Position numbers and translations under genes: made by a program
NCBI GenBank assembly: GCA_937897315.1
Contig: CALCNS010000241.1
Span: 1 to 15,730, forward strand
Reading direction: 5' to 3'
Source of the DNA: an uncultured Bacillota bacterium
GTDB taxonomy: Bacteria; Bacillota; JAAYKD01
Length of the DNA stretch: 15,730 bases
The notes under the pieces: model-generated
Told to the model about the DNA's origin: nothing
Database searches by the model: none
Seen by the model: only the letters and a program-made list of their open reading frames with translations
Part shown: one piece after another, positions 1 to 8,099 of the stretch
How positions within the stretch are numbered: the first letter of the stretch is position 1
Layout of the letters: each line of letters opens with the position of its first letter

Positions 1-11
1 TCTTCCGATCT
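1..11. other. Probable residual Illumina adapter sequence
   Basis: The first 11 bases, TCTTCCGATCT, equal the 3' end of the standard Illumina adapter (…GCTCTTCCGATCT). An exact match placed exactly at the first base is unlikely by chance. The match is seen directly; that it is untrimmed adapter at a contig edge is inference. Bases 1-11 should not be treated as genomic, and the last codons of the partial gene that runs off this edge are suspect. Confidence 0.8.
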
Positions 12-339
12 GTGCCGCTTCGCACCTTCGCAAGCGGTCGAGGAAGGTCTTGAGTGATTCGGCAAGGTCGTGCCAATACACCGGTGTAACAAAGACGATG
101 CCTTCGGCGCGCACCATGCTTTCATATATGGAAGCAAAATCGTCGGCAATGATGCAACTCCCTTTGCTGCGGCAAGTGCCCCAGCCGTTATCACAGGTCA
201 AACAGCGCTGAATATTACGGGTGTTCAGATGAATCGTTTCTGTTGCGGCTCCTGTTTGCGCGAGTCCCAGCAAAACTCGATCTTTTGTTTGCGCGGTCAA
301 ACCTTCTAAATTCGGACTTGCCCATAGTACTAAAATCAT
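1..339 (-). CDS. Flavodoxin-fold NAD(P)H-dependent oxidoreductase (FMN reductase family), partial
   Basis: This is the N-terminal part of a gene that runs off the left edge. It begins with ATG at 339, preceded by GAGGTG. The 113 visible residues start MILVLWASPN, the beta-1 strand and phosphate-binding loop region of the flavodoxin-like NADPH-dependent FMN reductase family. A Cys-rich stretch follows (C46, C49, C56, C62), then VFVTPVYWHDLAESLKTFLDR (about 82-102), the family's usual 'P-x-Y-W…LK-x-F-x-DR' segment. Such proteins bind FMN and reduce small molecules or quinones in the cytoplasm. Some relatives (iron-sulfur flavoproteins) use a compact Cys motif, but the spacing here, C-x2-C-x6-C-x5-C, is not clearly that motif. 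The last few residues come from probable adapter, so real coding sequence ends near base 12. The missing C-terminal half prevents a substrate call. Confidence 0.75.
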   Translation of the reverse strand, partial: MILVLWASPNLEGLTAQTKDRVLLGLAQTGAATETIHLNTRNIQRCLTCDNGWGTCRSKGSCIIADDFASIYESMVRAEGIVFVTPVYWHDLAESLKTFLDRLRRCEAAQIGR

Positions 340-365
340 ACTTCGCACCTCTTTCTTTTTAGAAT

Positions 366-405
366 GTACAAACGCAATATTCTTCGTACAAACGCAATAT
401 TCTTC
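366..405. repeat. Tandem direct repeat, 2 x 20 bp
   Basis: Two perfect adjacent copies of GTACAAACGCAATATTCTTC occupy 366-385 and 386-405. They lie 27-66 bases upstream of the flavoprotein start (minus strand) and about 60 bases upstream of the divergent membrane-ORF promoter. The core AATATT is palindromic. A short array in a divergent intergenic region could be a regulator-binding site, possibly for redox or xenobiotic control of the flavoprotein, or a simple local duplication. No regulator can be assigned. Confidence 0.75.
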
Positions 406-445
406 CAACAATATGCAGTATCCTCTTATTTACGATAAATGTTGG

Positions 446-474
446 TTGACAAAATGATTTTATGTGTTTAAAAT
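446..474 (+). promoter_or_regulatory. Sigma-A promoter of the small membrane ORF
   Basis: TTGACA (446-451), a 17-base spacer and TAAAAT (469-474) form a near-consensus promoter. Transcription would start near 481, giving a leader of about 55 bases before the ATG at 536. The sequence match is direct; activity is inferred. Confidence 0.75.
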
Positions 475-479
475 ATGAT

Positions 480-508
480 TATGTTCGTTATGATCGTGCT
501 GGAACATA
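480..508. repeat. Inverted repeat at the predicted transcription start
   Basis: TATGTTC (480-486) and GAACATA (502-508) are perfect 7-base inverted arms separated by 15 bases, centres 22 bases apart (about two helical turns). They sit at and just after the predicted start of the transcript at 446-474. That position suits a repressor operator; a weak RNA hairpin in the leader is the alternative. Confidence 0.45.
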
Positions 509-535
509 GAGAAAAAGAAAGAGGGAGGAACTTCA

Positions 536-787
536 ATGAGCACATTTATCGAATTTGAATCTCGCGTAAAGCCCTATGTGGTTGTGACTCTTACAATCTC
601 TGCGCTACTAAAAATGTTCTCCACTCAACGTTCGACTCATCCACAAGCATATTTAATTGCGAATTTTATCATGCTTGCTTCTGGAATACCCTACTTTGTA
701 TTGCTAATCCAGAAAAAAAAGAACTGCTACTTAGATGTCTCGTTTCACTTAGCCCTTATGGCGTCTCTTATTTTAGAGTGGAGGTAA
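536..787 (+). CDS. Small putative membrane protein, unknown function
   Basis: I do not recognise this 83-residue protein. The ATG follows a good Shine-Dalgarno sequence (GGGAGGAA, about 6 bases away). Three hydrophobic stretches are visible: about 14-28 (YVVVTLTISALLKMF), 39-59 (AYLIANFIMLASGIPYFVLLI) and 66-81 (LDVSFHLALMASLILE). They are linked by short basic or polar turns (QRSTH; QKKKN), so a three-helix inner-membrane protein is likely. No catalytic motif is seen. Its near-consensus promoter, good ribosome binding site and immediately following terminator support a genuine monocistronic gene rather than a chance ORF. The inverted repeat at the transcription start suggests control by a DNA-binding regulator. 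It could be a toxin-like, transporter-accessory or stress membrane peptide, but nothing in the sequence chooses between these. Confidence 0.65.
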   Translation: MSTFIEFESRVKPYVVVTLTISALLKMFSTQRSTHPQAYLIANFIMLASGIPYFVLLIQKKKNCYLDVSFHLALMASLILEWR

Positions 788-795
788 GATAATTC

Positions 796-839
796 AAGGA
801 GCTGTAGCAGAATTTTCATTCTGCTACAGCTCCTTTTTT
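796..839 (+). terminator. Intrinsic terminator of the small membrane ORF
   Basis: A perfect 17-bp stem (796-812 with 819-835) encloses a 6-base loop and ends in TTTTTT (834-839), 8 bases after the stop codon. On the minus strand the downstream flank is less T-rich, so it may only weakly terminate guaA transcription arriving from the other side. Confidence 0.9.
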
Positions 840-937
840 CTATTATGCTGCTGTGATAGATCGGCGTTCCAAAATGTGGCTTAGAGGATAAAAATATTGC
901 CCCACATGCTAAAACAGTTTGCCCCTTGACATGTCCG

Positions 938-2473
938 TTACTCCCATTCGATCGTTGCAGGTGGCTTACTCGTTATATCATAAACGACACGGTTAATCTC
1001 CGGAACTTCATTAATAATCGTTACTGATATCTTCTCTAACACATCATAGGGAATGCGAGCCCAGTCGGCAGTCATGCCATCGACACTGGTTACCGCACGA
1101 ACTACAATAGCATGGCTGTAGGTGCGCTCGTCACCCATAACTCCAACGGACTGAATATTTGGCAGCACTGTAAAAGATTGCCATATGACTCGGTCCAACC
1201 CAGCTTTGGTCAATTCGCGGCGCATAATCGCATCACTTTCACGCAAAACACGCAACTTTTCTGTTGTAATCTCACCTAAACAACGAATGGCCAAACCCGG
1301 GCCCGGGAACGGTTGACGATGCACCACTTGCTCCGGCAAGCCCAGTTCTAAGCCCAACTCGCGAACTTCGTCTTTGAAAAGTTCCCGCAACGGTTCAATA
1401 AGCATAAACTTCATATCTTCCGGTAAGCCACCCACATTGTGATGCGACTTAATCACGGCAGCGGTAGCCGTTCCGCTTTCCACCACATCCGGGTATAACG
1501 TGCCTTGCACCAAATAATCGGTATCGCCCAGTTTGGCGGCCTCTTCTTCGAAAACACGGATGAATTCGGTGCCAATGATTTTTCGCTTCTTTTCGGGCTC
1601 GGTCACCCCCGCCAGCTTACTCAAAAAGCGCTCCGATGCATCTACCGGTATGAGATTCATCTTGAGCTCATCGCGGAATAAACGGATTACCTGTGCGCCT
1701 TCGTCTTTGCGCATCAACCCATGATCCACGAATACACTGGTCAGATTTGCACCGATGGCTCGGTGTACTAAGGCCGCTGCAACAGAAGAATCGACACCAC
1801 CCGATAAAGCACATAATACTTTTGCGTTACCCACTCGTTGGCGAATGCGCTCTACTTCTTCGGTAAGGAAATTTGCCATAGACCAATCACCGTTTAAACC
1901 GCAAATAGTATATAAGAAGTTTTTGAGAATGGCTAATCCTTCATCGGTATGGGTGACTTCTGGGTGAAATTGCACGCCATAGAGCTTCTTTTCCGGTAAA
2001 GCCATGGCAGCCACCGGGGAGTTCGGTGTTTGCGCCAAGACTTGCCAGCCCACCGGGGCTTCTTCAATATACACACCGTGGCTCATCCAACAGGTGCTTT
2101 GTTCGGCAATGTTTTGCCAGAGGTCGTTGTTGAGTATTTGAAGTTGTAAAGGCGTTTTACCAAACTCTTTCTTTTCGGCGCGACTCACTTTGCCACCCAA
2201 TAAATACGCCATGAGCTGCATGCCGTAGCAAATGCCCAATACCGGGATCCCCAAATCAAACAACTTGGCATCCACCATGGGGGCATTCTCGGCATACACC
2301 GTTGCCGGACCACCAGAAAGCACAATGGCTTGAGGTTCCAGGGCTTTTAAGGCTTCATATGATATATTGTAGGGTTTGATTTCACAATAGATATGCAATT
2401 CGCGAATACGACGGGCTATGAGCTGCACATATTGACCGCCAAAGTCTAAAACCACCACTTTTTGATGTTTCAT
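938..2473 (-). CDS. guaA: GMP synthase (glutamine-hydrolysing)
   Basis: GuaA converts XMP, ATP and glutamine to GMP (EC 6.3.5.2), the last step of guanine nucleotide synthesis, in the cytoplasm. At 511 residues it has the usual full length. The N-terminal class I glutamine amidotransferase carries the triad C82 (GICYGMQ), H170 and E172 (FHPEV). The ATP pyrophosphatase domain has the P-loop SGGVDSS at 224-230, and the C-terminal dimerisation domain contains [16 protein letters not shown] and ends in KPPATIEWE, as in the family. One small departure is SHGVYIEE (131-138), where most homologues have SHGD. The ATG at 2473 is preceded by GAGAGGAT. The gene is monocistronic: flanking genes point away or have their own promoters. 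A promoter and paired CGAAC sites lie upstream. Confidence 0.98.
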   Translation of the reverse strand: MKHQKVVVLDFGGQYVQLIARRIRELHIYCEIKPYNISYEALKALEPQAIVLSGGPATVYAENAPMVDAKLFDLGIPVLGICYGMQLMAYLLGGKVSRAEKKEFGKTPLQLQILNNDLWQNIAEQSTCWMSHGVYIEEAPVGWQVLAQTPNSPVAAMALPEKKLYGVQFHPEVTHTDEGLAILKNFLYTICGLNGDWSMANFLTEEVERIRQRVGNAKVLCALSGGVDSSVAAALVHRAIGANLTSVFVDHGLMRKDEGAQVIRLFRDELKMNLIPVDASERFLSKLAGVTEPEKKRKIIGTEFIRVFEEEAAKLGDTDYLVQGTLYPDVVESGTATAAVIKSHHNVGGLPEDMKFMLIEPLRELFKDEVRELGLELGLPEQVVHRQPFPGPGLAIRCLGEITTEKLRVLRESDAIMRRELTKAGLDRVIWQSFTVLPNIQSVGVMGDERTYSHAIVVRAVTSVDGMTADWARIPYDVLEKISVTIINEVPEINRVVYDITSKPPATIEWE

Positions 2474-2518
2474 CTTGTGAGTTCATCCTCTCTTTTACTC
2501 TCAATGTAGTATGGTTGT

Positions 2519-2571
2519 AGTATAACATATACGAACGTTGCTTGGCAAGCATATCTTTATTGTTCGTCTTA
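2519..2571 (-). promoter_or_regulatory. guaA promoter with PurR-box-like inverted sites
   Basis: Read on the minus strand, TTGCCA (2543-2548), an 18-base spacer and TATACT (2519-2524) make a plausible sigma-A promoter about 45 bases before guaA. Two CGAAC-containing elements flank the -35 in inverted orientation: ATATACGAACGTT (2527-2539, plus strand) and TAAGACGAACAAT (2559-2571, minus strand). Compared with the Bacillus PurR box AWWWCCGAACWWT they match 11 and 10 of 13 positions by my alignment, and the relative orientation (CGAAC…GTTCG) is that of PurR operators. The 19-base gap is slightly longer than usual. The promoter is likely; PurR control is inference. Confidence 0.45.
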
Positions 2572-2694
2572 TCGGTTTTTGATACTTCTTGTTTGCTTCG
2601 CGTTCGTCCTATCTTTCATCGAAGGCCCTACTCGCCTACCCCTTTCTTCGCGAGCCATCTCACTCAAATAATCATATTCATTTAATTATTCATA

Positions 2695-2723
2695 TTGACA
2701 TAGATGATTGTCTAATTTATAAT
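2695..2723 (+). promoter_or_regulatory. Perfect consensus sigma-A promoter of the ArsR unit
   Basis: TTGACA (2695-2700), exactly 17 bases, and TATAAT (2718-2723) match the consensus at all 12 positions. Transcription would start near 2730, about 20 bases before the short ORF at 2752. Such a strong promoter before a regulator gene suggests that it needs repression, presumably by the ArsR-type protein itself. GACA (2697-2700) and TGTC (2709-2712) form only a weak symmetric element within it. The stretch 2574-2694 upstream holds no gene or structure that I can support. Confidence 0.85.
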
Positions 2724-2751
2724 TCTAAATGAAATAGTGGGGGTGATATAG

Positions 2752-2871
2752 ATGTATTTATTAAAACGTCGCGATTTCAGAAATCTCATGATAGGCAAAG
2801 CAATATATTTTATGAAGCAGGAGGTTCCATCATGCAGTATACCTTCCACCCCATCGAGAGTCAGATCATAA
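2752..2871 (+). pseudogene. 39-codon leader ORF resembling a truncated MFS transporter N-terminus
   Basis: ATG at 2752 follows an excellent Shine-Dalgarno (GGGGGTGAT, ending 4 bases before the ATG) and a perfect promoter, so it should be translated. It encodes 39 residues beginning MYLLKRRDFRNLMIGKAIYF and ends with TAA at 2869-2871, 40 bases inside the following regulator gene in another frame. The opening resembles the usual start of many major facilitator transporters (short 'LL-x-x-R-x-F-R-x-L' then 'G-x-x-I'), after which membrane helix 1 would follow; here the frame runs into the regulator's start region instead. ArsR-type genes next to MFS genes are common in Bacillota, so this may be the stump left by deletion of such a transporter. 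The alternative is a leader peptide that couples translation to the regulator. The resemblance is judged by eye. Confidence 0.45.
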
Positions 2872-3905
2872 ACCTGTTATTTTTTCCGCAATGTGTCGAA
2901 TTTTCAAAGCACGAGGCAGAGTGTGCGAAGTTAGGGGAATGCAATGAGTTTTCCTCCGAATCACTAACAGAAGAATTTAAACGCATCGAGGCTACCTTAA
3001 AACCCTTCGAAAAGAGGATTCAGAGATTCTACTATGATACGTACTCGATTCCTCGGTTGCTTTTAAAGAATTACTCTCCTTTTGGACATTCTTCCGTCGA
3101 ATCGTATCTTGAGCATTTGGAAAATGAAGCCGAACAGAATCTTTTAACTTGTATCGTTACCAAACTCTATTTGGATATAAGAGAAGAGAGTTCTGTTTGC
3201 GATGAAGTGATTCAACAAATATCTCAAGACATCCATGCGCAAATGAATGTCCTAGATTCTTTGGAAACCACTCCTGATGAGAAATGGAAACTCGCGAACC
3301 TGCTACGAAACCCCAAAGTCCTAATTACGGAGTGGCTTGCTTTGCTGCATGAGCTCCTGCCCATTTTTGCAGTATATTATGACAGCAAGAAAGAACAAGT
3401 AGAGCAATTGGGGCTCCGTTTAATCCAACAACTCAATGAAACAGATGGGAATGCACTCGTCGGTCTTAGTAACGGGATGATAAACAAATCTCTCGTACCC
3501 TCTGGCCGCATCCTTGTTTCTTGTATTGAACCGGTTAGTATCCAAATCTACTATACTCCTAAGACACCTTTTGTACTGTGGGGACTGGAAATGGAGTCTT
3601 TTATAAAATATTTGCAGATCACACGTGAGATCTACTTACGAGAGCGTGTGAATCTCTTTAAGATCCTTGGAGATAAGACTAGGTATGAAGTGGTGTGCAT
3701 GATTGCCCATGGAGTCGATTCTGCCAAAACCATTGCTACTACATTGGGTGTCTCTCAACCCACCATATCGTATCATATTAACAACTTAGTAACGAGCAAA
3801 ATCGTTTTTTTGGAGCGTGTGAATCAAAAATACATACACAAAGTGAACTTTGAGATGTTGGAAAAGACGTACCAAGCCATGCTACATGATTTTGGGAAGT
3901 CATAA
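2832..3905 (+). CDS. Long ArsR-family transcriptional regulator with C-terminal winged HTH
   Basis: This 357-residue protein has a winged helix-turn-helix of ArsR/SmtB type only at its C-terminus (about 272-340). LGDKTRYEVVCMI opens the domain, the recognition helix is SQPTISYHINNL (308-319), and the wing follows. Classical ArsR proteins are about 100 residues, so the roughly 270-residue N-terminal region is extra. It is helix-rich, with charged Glu/Lys segments and no metal-binding CxC motif, and probably senses a ligand or mediates dimerisation. The ATG at 2832 follows AGGAGGT at good spacing. Its stop is 10 bases before the hydrolase start, so the two are one operon. It probably represses its own consensus promoter. 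Long ArsR proteins of this layout often sit beside MFS transporters; only an MFS-like stump is seen here. The inducer is unknown. Confidence 0.82.
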   Translation: MQYTFHPIESQIINLLFFPQCVEFSKHEAECAKLGECNEFSSESLTEEFKRIEATLKPFEKRIQRFYYDTYSIPRLLLKNYSPFGHSSVESYLEHLENEAEQNLLTCIVTKLYLDIREESSVCDEVIQQISQDIHAQMNVLDSLETTPDEKWKLANLLRNPKVLITEWLALLHELLPIFAVYYDSKKEQVEQLGLRLIQQLNETDGNALVGLSNGMINKSLVPSGRILVSCIEPVSIQIYYTPKTPFVLWGLEMESFIKYLQITREIYLRERVNLFKILGDKTRYEVVCMIAHGVDSAKTIATTLGVSQPTISYHINNLVTSKIVFLERVNQKYIHKVNFEMLEKTYQAMLHDFGKS

Positions 3906-3915
3906 GGAGAAAAGA

Positions 3916-4809
3916 ATGCAAGAAATACGAGTGAAGACTAATCAGATTGAATTACAGGTTCGCGATTATGCGCATGAGGGAGAAGCCATACTCTTTTTGC
4001 ATTTCGGCGGCACCAACCTCATGGCATGGCAACGCGTGGTACCTTATTTCCAGGATGGTTATCGTTTGATTCTGGTGGACTTGAGAGGGCATGGAAAATC
4101 CGAGATTCCCGAAGGTGGATATCATATGGACGTGATGGCCCTCGATGTCATTGGTGTGATGAACCACCTTCACATAGACAAGGCTCACATCATTGGCAGT
4201 TCCTTAGGTGCCGAGGTGGGGCTTAGTTTGGCAGCTAATCATCCGGAAAGGGTGCTTTCGCTGGTTTTAGATGGTGCACTACAAAGTGAAAATGGTCCCT
4301 TTGGCCTGTGGGAAGGAACCGAAGAAGCCTTCAATGCGCACGTGAATACACAATTGGAGAAAATCCGCAAGGCTCCCGTGACAAAATTTCCAGACTTGGA
4401 GGCTTTCATGCAAGCACGCAAAGAGTTCTATGAAAAATTCAATTGGTGGAACGAATATGTCGCAGAGATGGAAAGGTATGGTGCTCGGCAGCTTGAGGAT
4501 GGGCAGTATATAAAAGGTTGGAGCAAGCAGAGCAACATTGCATATTTACAGGAATATTTCTACTATCGCTTTGAGGACTATTATCGCAAAGTCCAATGCC
4601 CGTTACTGATGCTGATCAATATGGACCTAGAAGAAAGCCGAGAAAAAGAAGTACTGTTGGGTTTAAAGTCTCTGGCAAAAAATGCTGAATTAGGCGAAGT
4701 AAGCGGTTGGGAGCATCCTTATCTTTGGATGCTAAACCCGGAAAAAGCGTGTCAAGTTACTATAGAATTCCTAAATAAACAAAACTTCAGGAGGACCTAT
4801 CCGGAATAA
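3916..4809 (+). CDS. Alpha/beta hydrolase
   Basis: The product (297 residues) has the alpha/beta hydrolase fold. The oxyanion region is HFGGTN (29-34), DLRGHGKS spans 55-62, the nucleophile elbow is GSSLGA with S96, the likely acid follows the strand PLLMLINMD, and the catalytic histidine is H267 in GWEHPY. An open frame extends upstream to 3850, but ATG 3916 has AAGGAGA five bases before it and clears the regulator's stop, so I chose it. The cap region (about 140-220) is rich in aromatic and charged residues (NWWNEY, YFYYRFEDYY), suggesting a sizeable hydrophobic substrate. There is no signal peptide, so it is cytoplasmic. Esterase, lactonase or C-C hydrolase activity cannot be distinguished. 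Co-transcription with the ArsR regulator suggests inducible detoxification or catabolism of the inducer. Confidence 0.85.
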   Translation: MQEIRVKTNQIELQVRDYAHEGEAILFLHFGGTNLMAWQRVVPYFQDGYRLILVDLRGHGKSEIPEGGYHMDVMALDVIGVMNHLHIDKAHIIGSSLGAEVGLSLAANHPERVLSLVLDGALQSENGPFGLWEGTEEAFNAHVNTQLEKIRKAPVTKFPDLEAFMQARKEFYEKFNWWNEYVAEMERYGARQLEDGQYIKGWSKQSNIAYLQEYFYYRFEDYYRKVQCPLLMLINMDLEESREKEVLLGLKSLAKNAELGEVSGWEHPYLWMLNPEKACQVTIEFLNKQNFRRTYPE

Positions 4810-4912
4810 GAAGTATTTGTCCCGGCTCACATTTGGTTCAAAGAGAGTTAAATATGATGTTACGCCAGTGGTTTTTAGAAACAGTAAAATCGATTCCAAA
4901 AAGGAGACCCCA

Positions 4913-5932
4913 ATGCAACGAAATACAGATATAGTAAATGAAATCAAGAAAGTAGAACAATCAATCCAAGCAATCGATTTCTCCGGTGTTATAGCAAAAT
5001 ACAGAGGGGATAAAATTTGTTATAGTCTTTCGTCCGGCTATGCCGATCGTTCTGAAAAGCGATTGAATAATTCGGAAACCCTTTTCGCAACTGCTTCCGG
5101 GACCAAGTTATTCACTGCACTTTCAATTGGAATACTCATTAATGAGGGCAAGTTGACATTGGATACGCCTGCTCTCCATATTGCTCCTCTTCCGAATCCG
5201 CTTCTGGATACAAGAATGACAGTACGACATTTGTTGAGTCATACCTCAGGCTTCCCAGATTATCTTGATGAGAATCTAGAGGTAAATGGTGAGATCAAAT
5301 TATCGATACCAAATTATACCTTAAAGAGTCCTTCTGACTATCTCCCCTTGTTTCCACTAACCAAAAACACTAACATACCCGGAGAAAACTTTAAATATAA
5401 CAATGGCGCTTTTGTCTATTTGGCATTGATGATTGAAAAGCGCAGCAGTATGAGTTATGCAGCGTTTGTTCGTCAGCGACTCTTAGCACCTCTAGGCATT
5501 ACCCGATCAGGCGTTTATTCATTAACGGCTTTACCCAACAATACAGCGAATGGGTATTATGAAGATGAAGGAGAATGGCATACCAACATATACAAAGTTC
5601 CCATTCAAGCAGGCGGAGACGGTGGTATCTTCACAACCGCTTTAGATATGAAACGTCTTTGGGAAGCATTTCTCAATGCCGAGATTTTCTCTGCTAATCT
5701 AGTCAATGAGTTTCTGACCCCGGTATGCTGTGTTCGTCCGGAACTTGGTATACATTACGGATTAGGTGTGTGGCTAAAGTTATTACAAGACGGTAGCTAT
5801 GAACCTTATGTGGTTGGTTCCGATGTTGGAGTATCGTTCAAGAGCAGCTACAACAAGGATTTACACACATTCTTCTTTGTGGTTTCGAACACCAGTGAGG
5901 GCGTCTGGCAATTATTAAAATCCATAACATAA
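4913..5932 (+). CDS. Serine hydrolase, beta-lactamase (class C/PBP4*-like) family
   Basis: This 339-residue protein belongs to the beta-lactamase-related serine hydrolases (esterase EstB / PBP4* type). Visible motifs are SGTK at 62-65 (catalytic Ser62 and Lys65), SHTSG at 109-113, the YxN motif Y162-N163-N164, and a glycine-rich AGGDGGIFTT segment typical of this family. The third motif is probably GSDVG near the C-terminus, in place of HxG or KTG. A frame open from TTG 4817 exists, but ATG 4913 has AAAGGAG upstream and gives a protein starting directly at the fold. No signal peptide is seen, so a cytoplasmic esterase or peptidase is more likely than an antibiotic-resistance enzyme. It lies 103 bases after the hydrolase on the same strand with no clear internal promoter or terminator, so it is probably the third gene of the ArsR unit. 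Confidence 0.85.
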   Translation: MQRNTDIVNEIKKVEQSIQAIDFSGVIAKYRGDKICYSLSSGYADRSEKRLNNSETLFATASGTKLFTALSIGILINEGKLTLDTPALHIAPLPNPLLDTRMTVRHLLSHTSGFPDYLDENLEVNGEIKLSIPNYTLKSPSDYLPLFPLTKNTNIPGENFKYNNGAFVYLALMIEKRSSMSYAAFVRQRLLAPLGITRSGVYSLTALPNNTANGYYEDEGEWHTNIYKVPIQAGGDGGIFTTALDMKRLWEAFLNAEIFSANLVNEFLTPVCCVRPELGIHYGLGVWLKLLQDGSYEPYVVGSDVGVSFKSSYNKDLHTFFFVVSNTSEGVWQLLKSIT

Positions 5933-5956
5933 AGTATCTACTCTTTTTACGAACAA

Positions 5957-6000
5957 GAAAAAACCGCCCACCGGCGTATCTCCTACGCAGGTGGGCGGTT
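5957..6000 (-). terminator. Intrinsic terminator of groES-groEL
   Basis: An 11-bp GC-rich outer stem (5962-5972 with 5990-6000), one mismatch, a 5-bp inner stem (5974-5978 with 5984-5988) and a 5-base loop are followed, on the minus strand, by TTTTTT (5958-5963). It lies about 55 bases past the groEL stop. On the plus strand there is no T-run, though the hairpin may still hinder transcription arriving from 5932. Confidence 0.9.
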
Positions 6001-6053
6001 GCTATGTACTGATTCAGTTACTTAAGTATCGATTTTTTCTTCAGCGAAAGGAC

Positions 6054-7709
<1,656 letters not shown>

Positions 7710-7714
7710 TCAGA

Positions 7715-8002
7715 CTATTTGACAATGGCGAGAACGTCTTTTTCGCTGAGGATTAAGTATTCTTGACCGTTCACTTTGACTTCACTGCCGGCATATTTGG
7801 AATAAATGACTTTGTCGCCAACTTTGACGTCCATGTTCAATTTGGTACCGTTGTCTAAGGTACGACCGGTGCCTACAGCAACGACTTCCCCTTCTTGGGG
7901 CTTCTCTTTGGCATTGCCCGGCAATACCAAACCGCTGGCCAATTTTTCTTCTTGGGGTAATACTTTGATCACAACTCGATCGCCTAATGGTTGTAAGTTC
8001 AC
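7715..8002 (-). CDS. groES: Co-chaperonin GroES (Hsp10)
   Basis: GroES is the heptameric lid of the GroEL chamber. The 95-residue length is typical. The sequence shows [12 protein letters not shown] at the start, the mobile-loop region [62 protein letters not shown] at the end, and no other domain. The start codon is GTG at 8002, preceded by AAGGAGG at normal spacing; no better ATG lies nearby in frame. It is the first gene of the heat-shock operon, with CIRCE about 30 bases upstream and groEL downstream. Confidence 0.98.
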   Translation of the reverse strand: MNLQPLGDRVVIKVLPQEEKLASGLVLPGNAKEKPQEGEVVAVGTGRTLDNGTKLNMDVKVGDKVIYSKYAGSEVKVNGQEYLILSEKDVLAIVK

Positions 8003-8033
8003 GTGGAATTCCTCCTTGATAATTATTATCTTG

Positions 8034-8060
8034 TTAGCACTCTATGGTGGTGAGTGCTAA
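8034..8060 (-). promoter_or_regulatory. CIRCE operator (HrcA binding site)
   Basis: TTAGCACTC (8034-8042), nine bases, and GAGTGCTAA (8052-8060) match the CIRCE consensus perfectly. It lies in the groES leader, just downstream of the predicted -10. By established knowledge HrcA represses the operon here, and heat or unfolded protein relieves repression. hrcA itself is not in this window. Confidence 0.97.
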
Positions 8061-8071
8061 ACTCTGTTCCT

Positions 8072-8099
8072 ATCATACCATAAAATGGGCATAAGGCAA
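8072..8099 (-). promoter_or_regulatory. groES-groEL promoter
   Basis: On the minus strand, TTGCCT (8094-8099), a 16-base spacer and TATGAT (8072-8077) form a sigma-A-like promoter, with transcription starting just upstream of CIRCE. The -35 overlaps one arm of the inverted repeat at 8098-8155. Confidence 0.65.

Noticed and set aside
360-410. The tandem repeat as the start of a CRISPR array
   Set aside because: There are only two units, directly abutting with no spacers, and no cas genes in the window.
897-933. Two TTGCCCC…ACATG repeats and an isolated TTGACA (926-931) near the guaA stop
   Set aside because: The repeats are imperfect with unequal spacing, and no -10 follows the TTGACA; chance similarity is the simplest reading.
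2574-2694. Possible gene remnant or attachment site between guaA and the ArsR promoter
   Set aside because: No sustained frame, ribosome binding site, repeat pair or tRNA-like sequence could be supported.
4817-4912. TTG-initiated N-terminal extension of the beta-lactamase-family gene (MSRLTFGSK…)
   Set aside because: There is no ribosome binding site before TTG 4817, whereas ATG 4913 has AAAGGAG at good spacing and starts at the fold.
4854-4934. 26-codon ORF (MMLRQWFLETVK…) in the gap before the beta-lactamase-family gene
   Set aside because: Only a weak GAGAG lies upstream, there is no recognisable similarity, and it overlaps the next gene; chance is likely.
4913-5932. Antibiotic-resistance beta-lactamase
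   Set aside because: The SxxK and YxN motifs are shared with esterases and peptidases; with no signal peptide and an atypical third motif, a resistance call is not justified.
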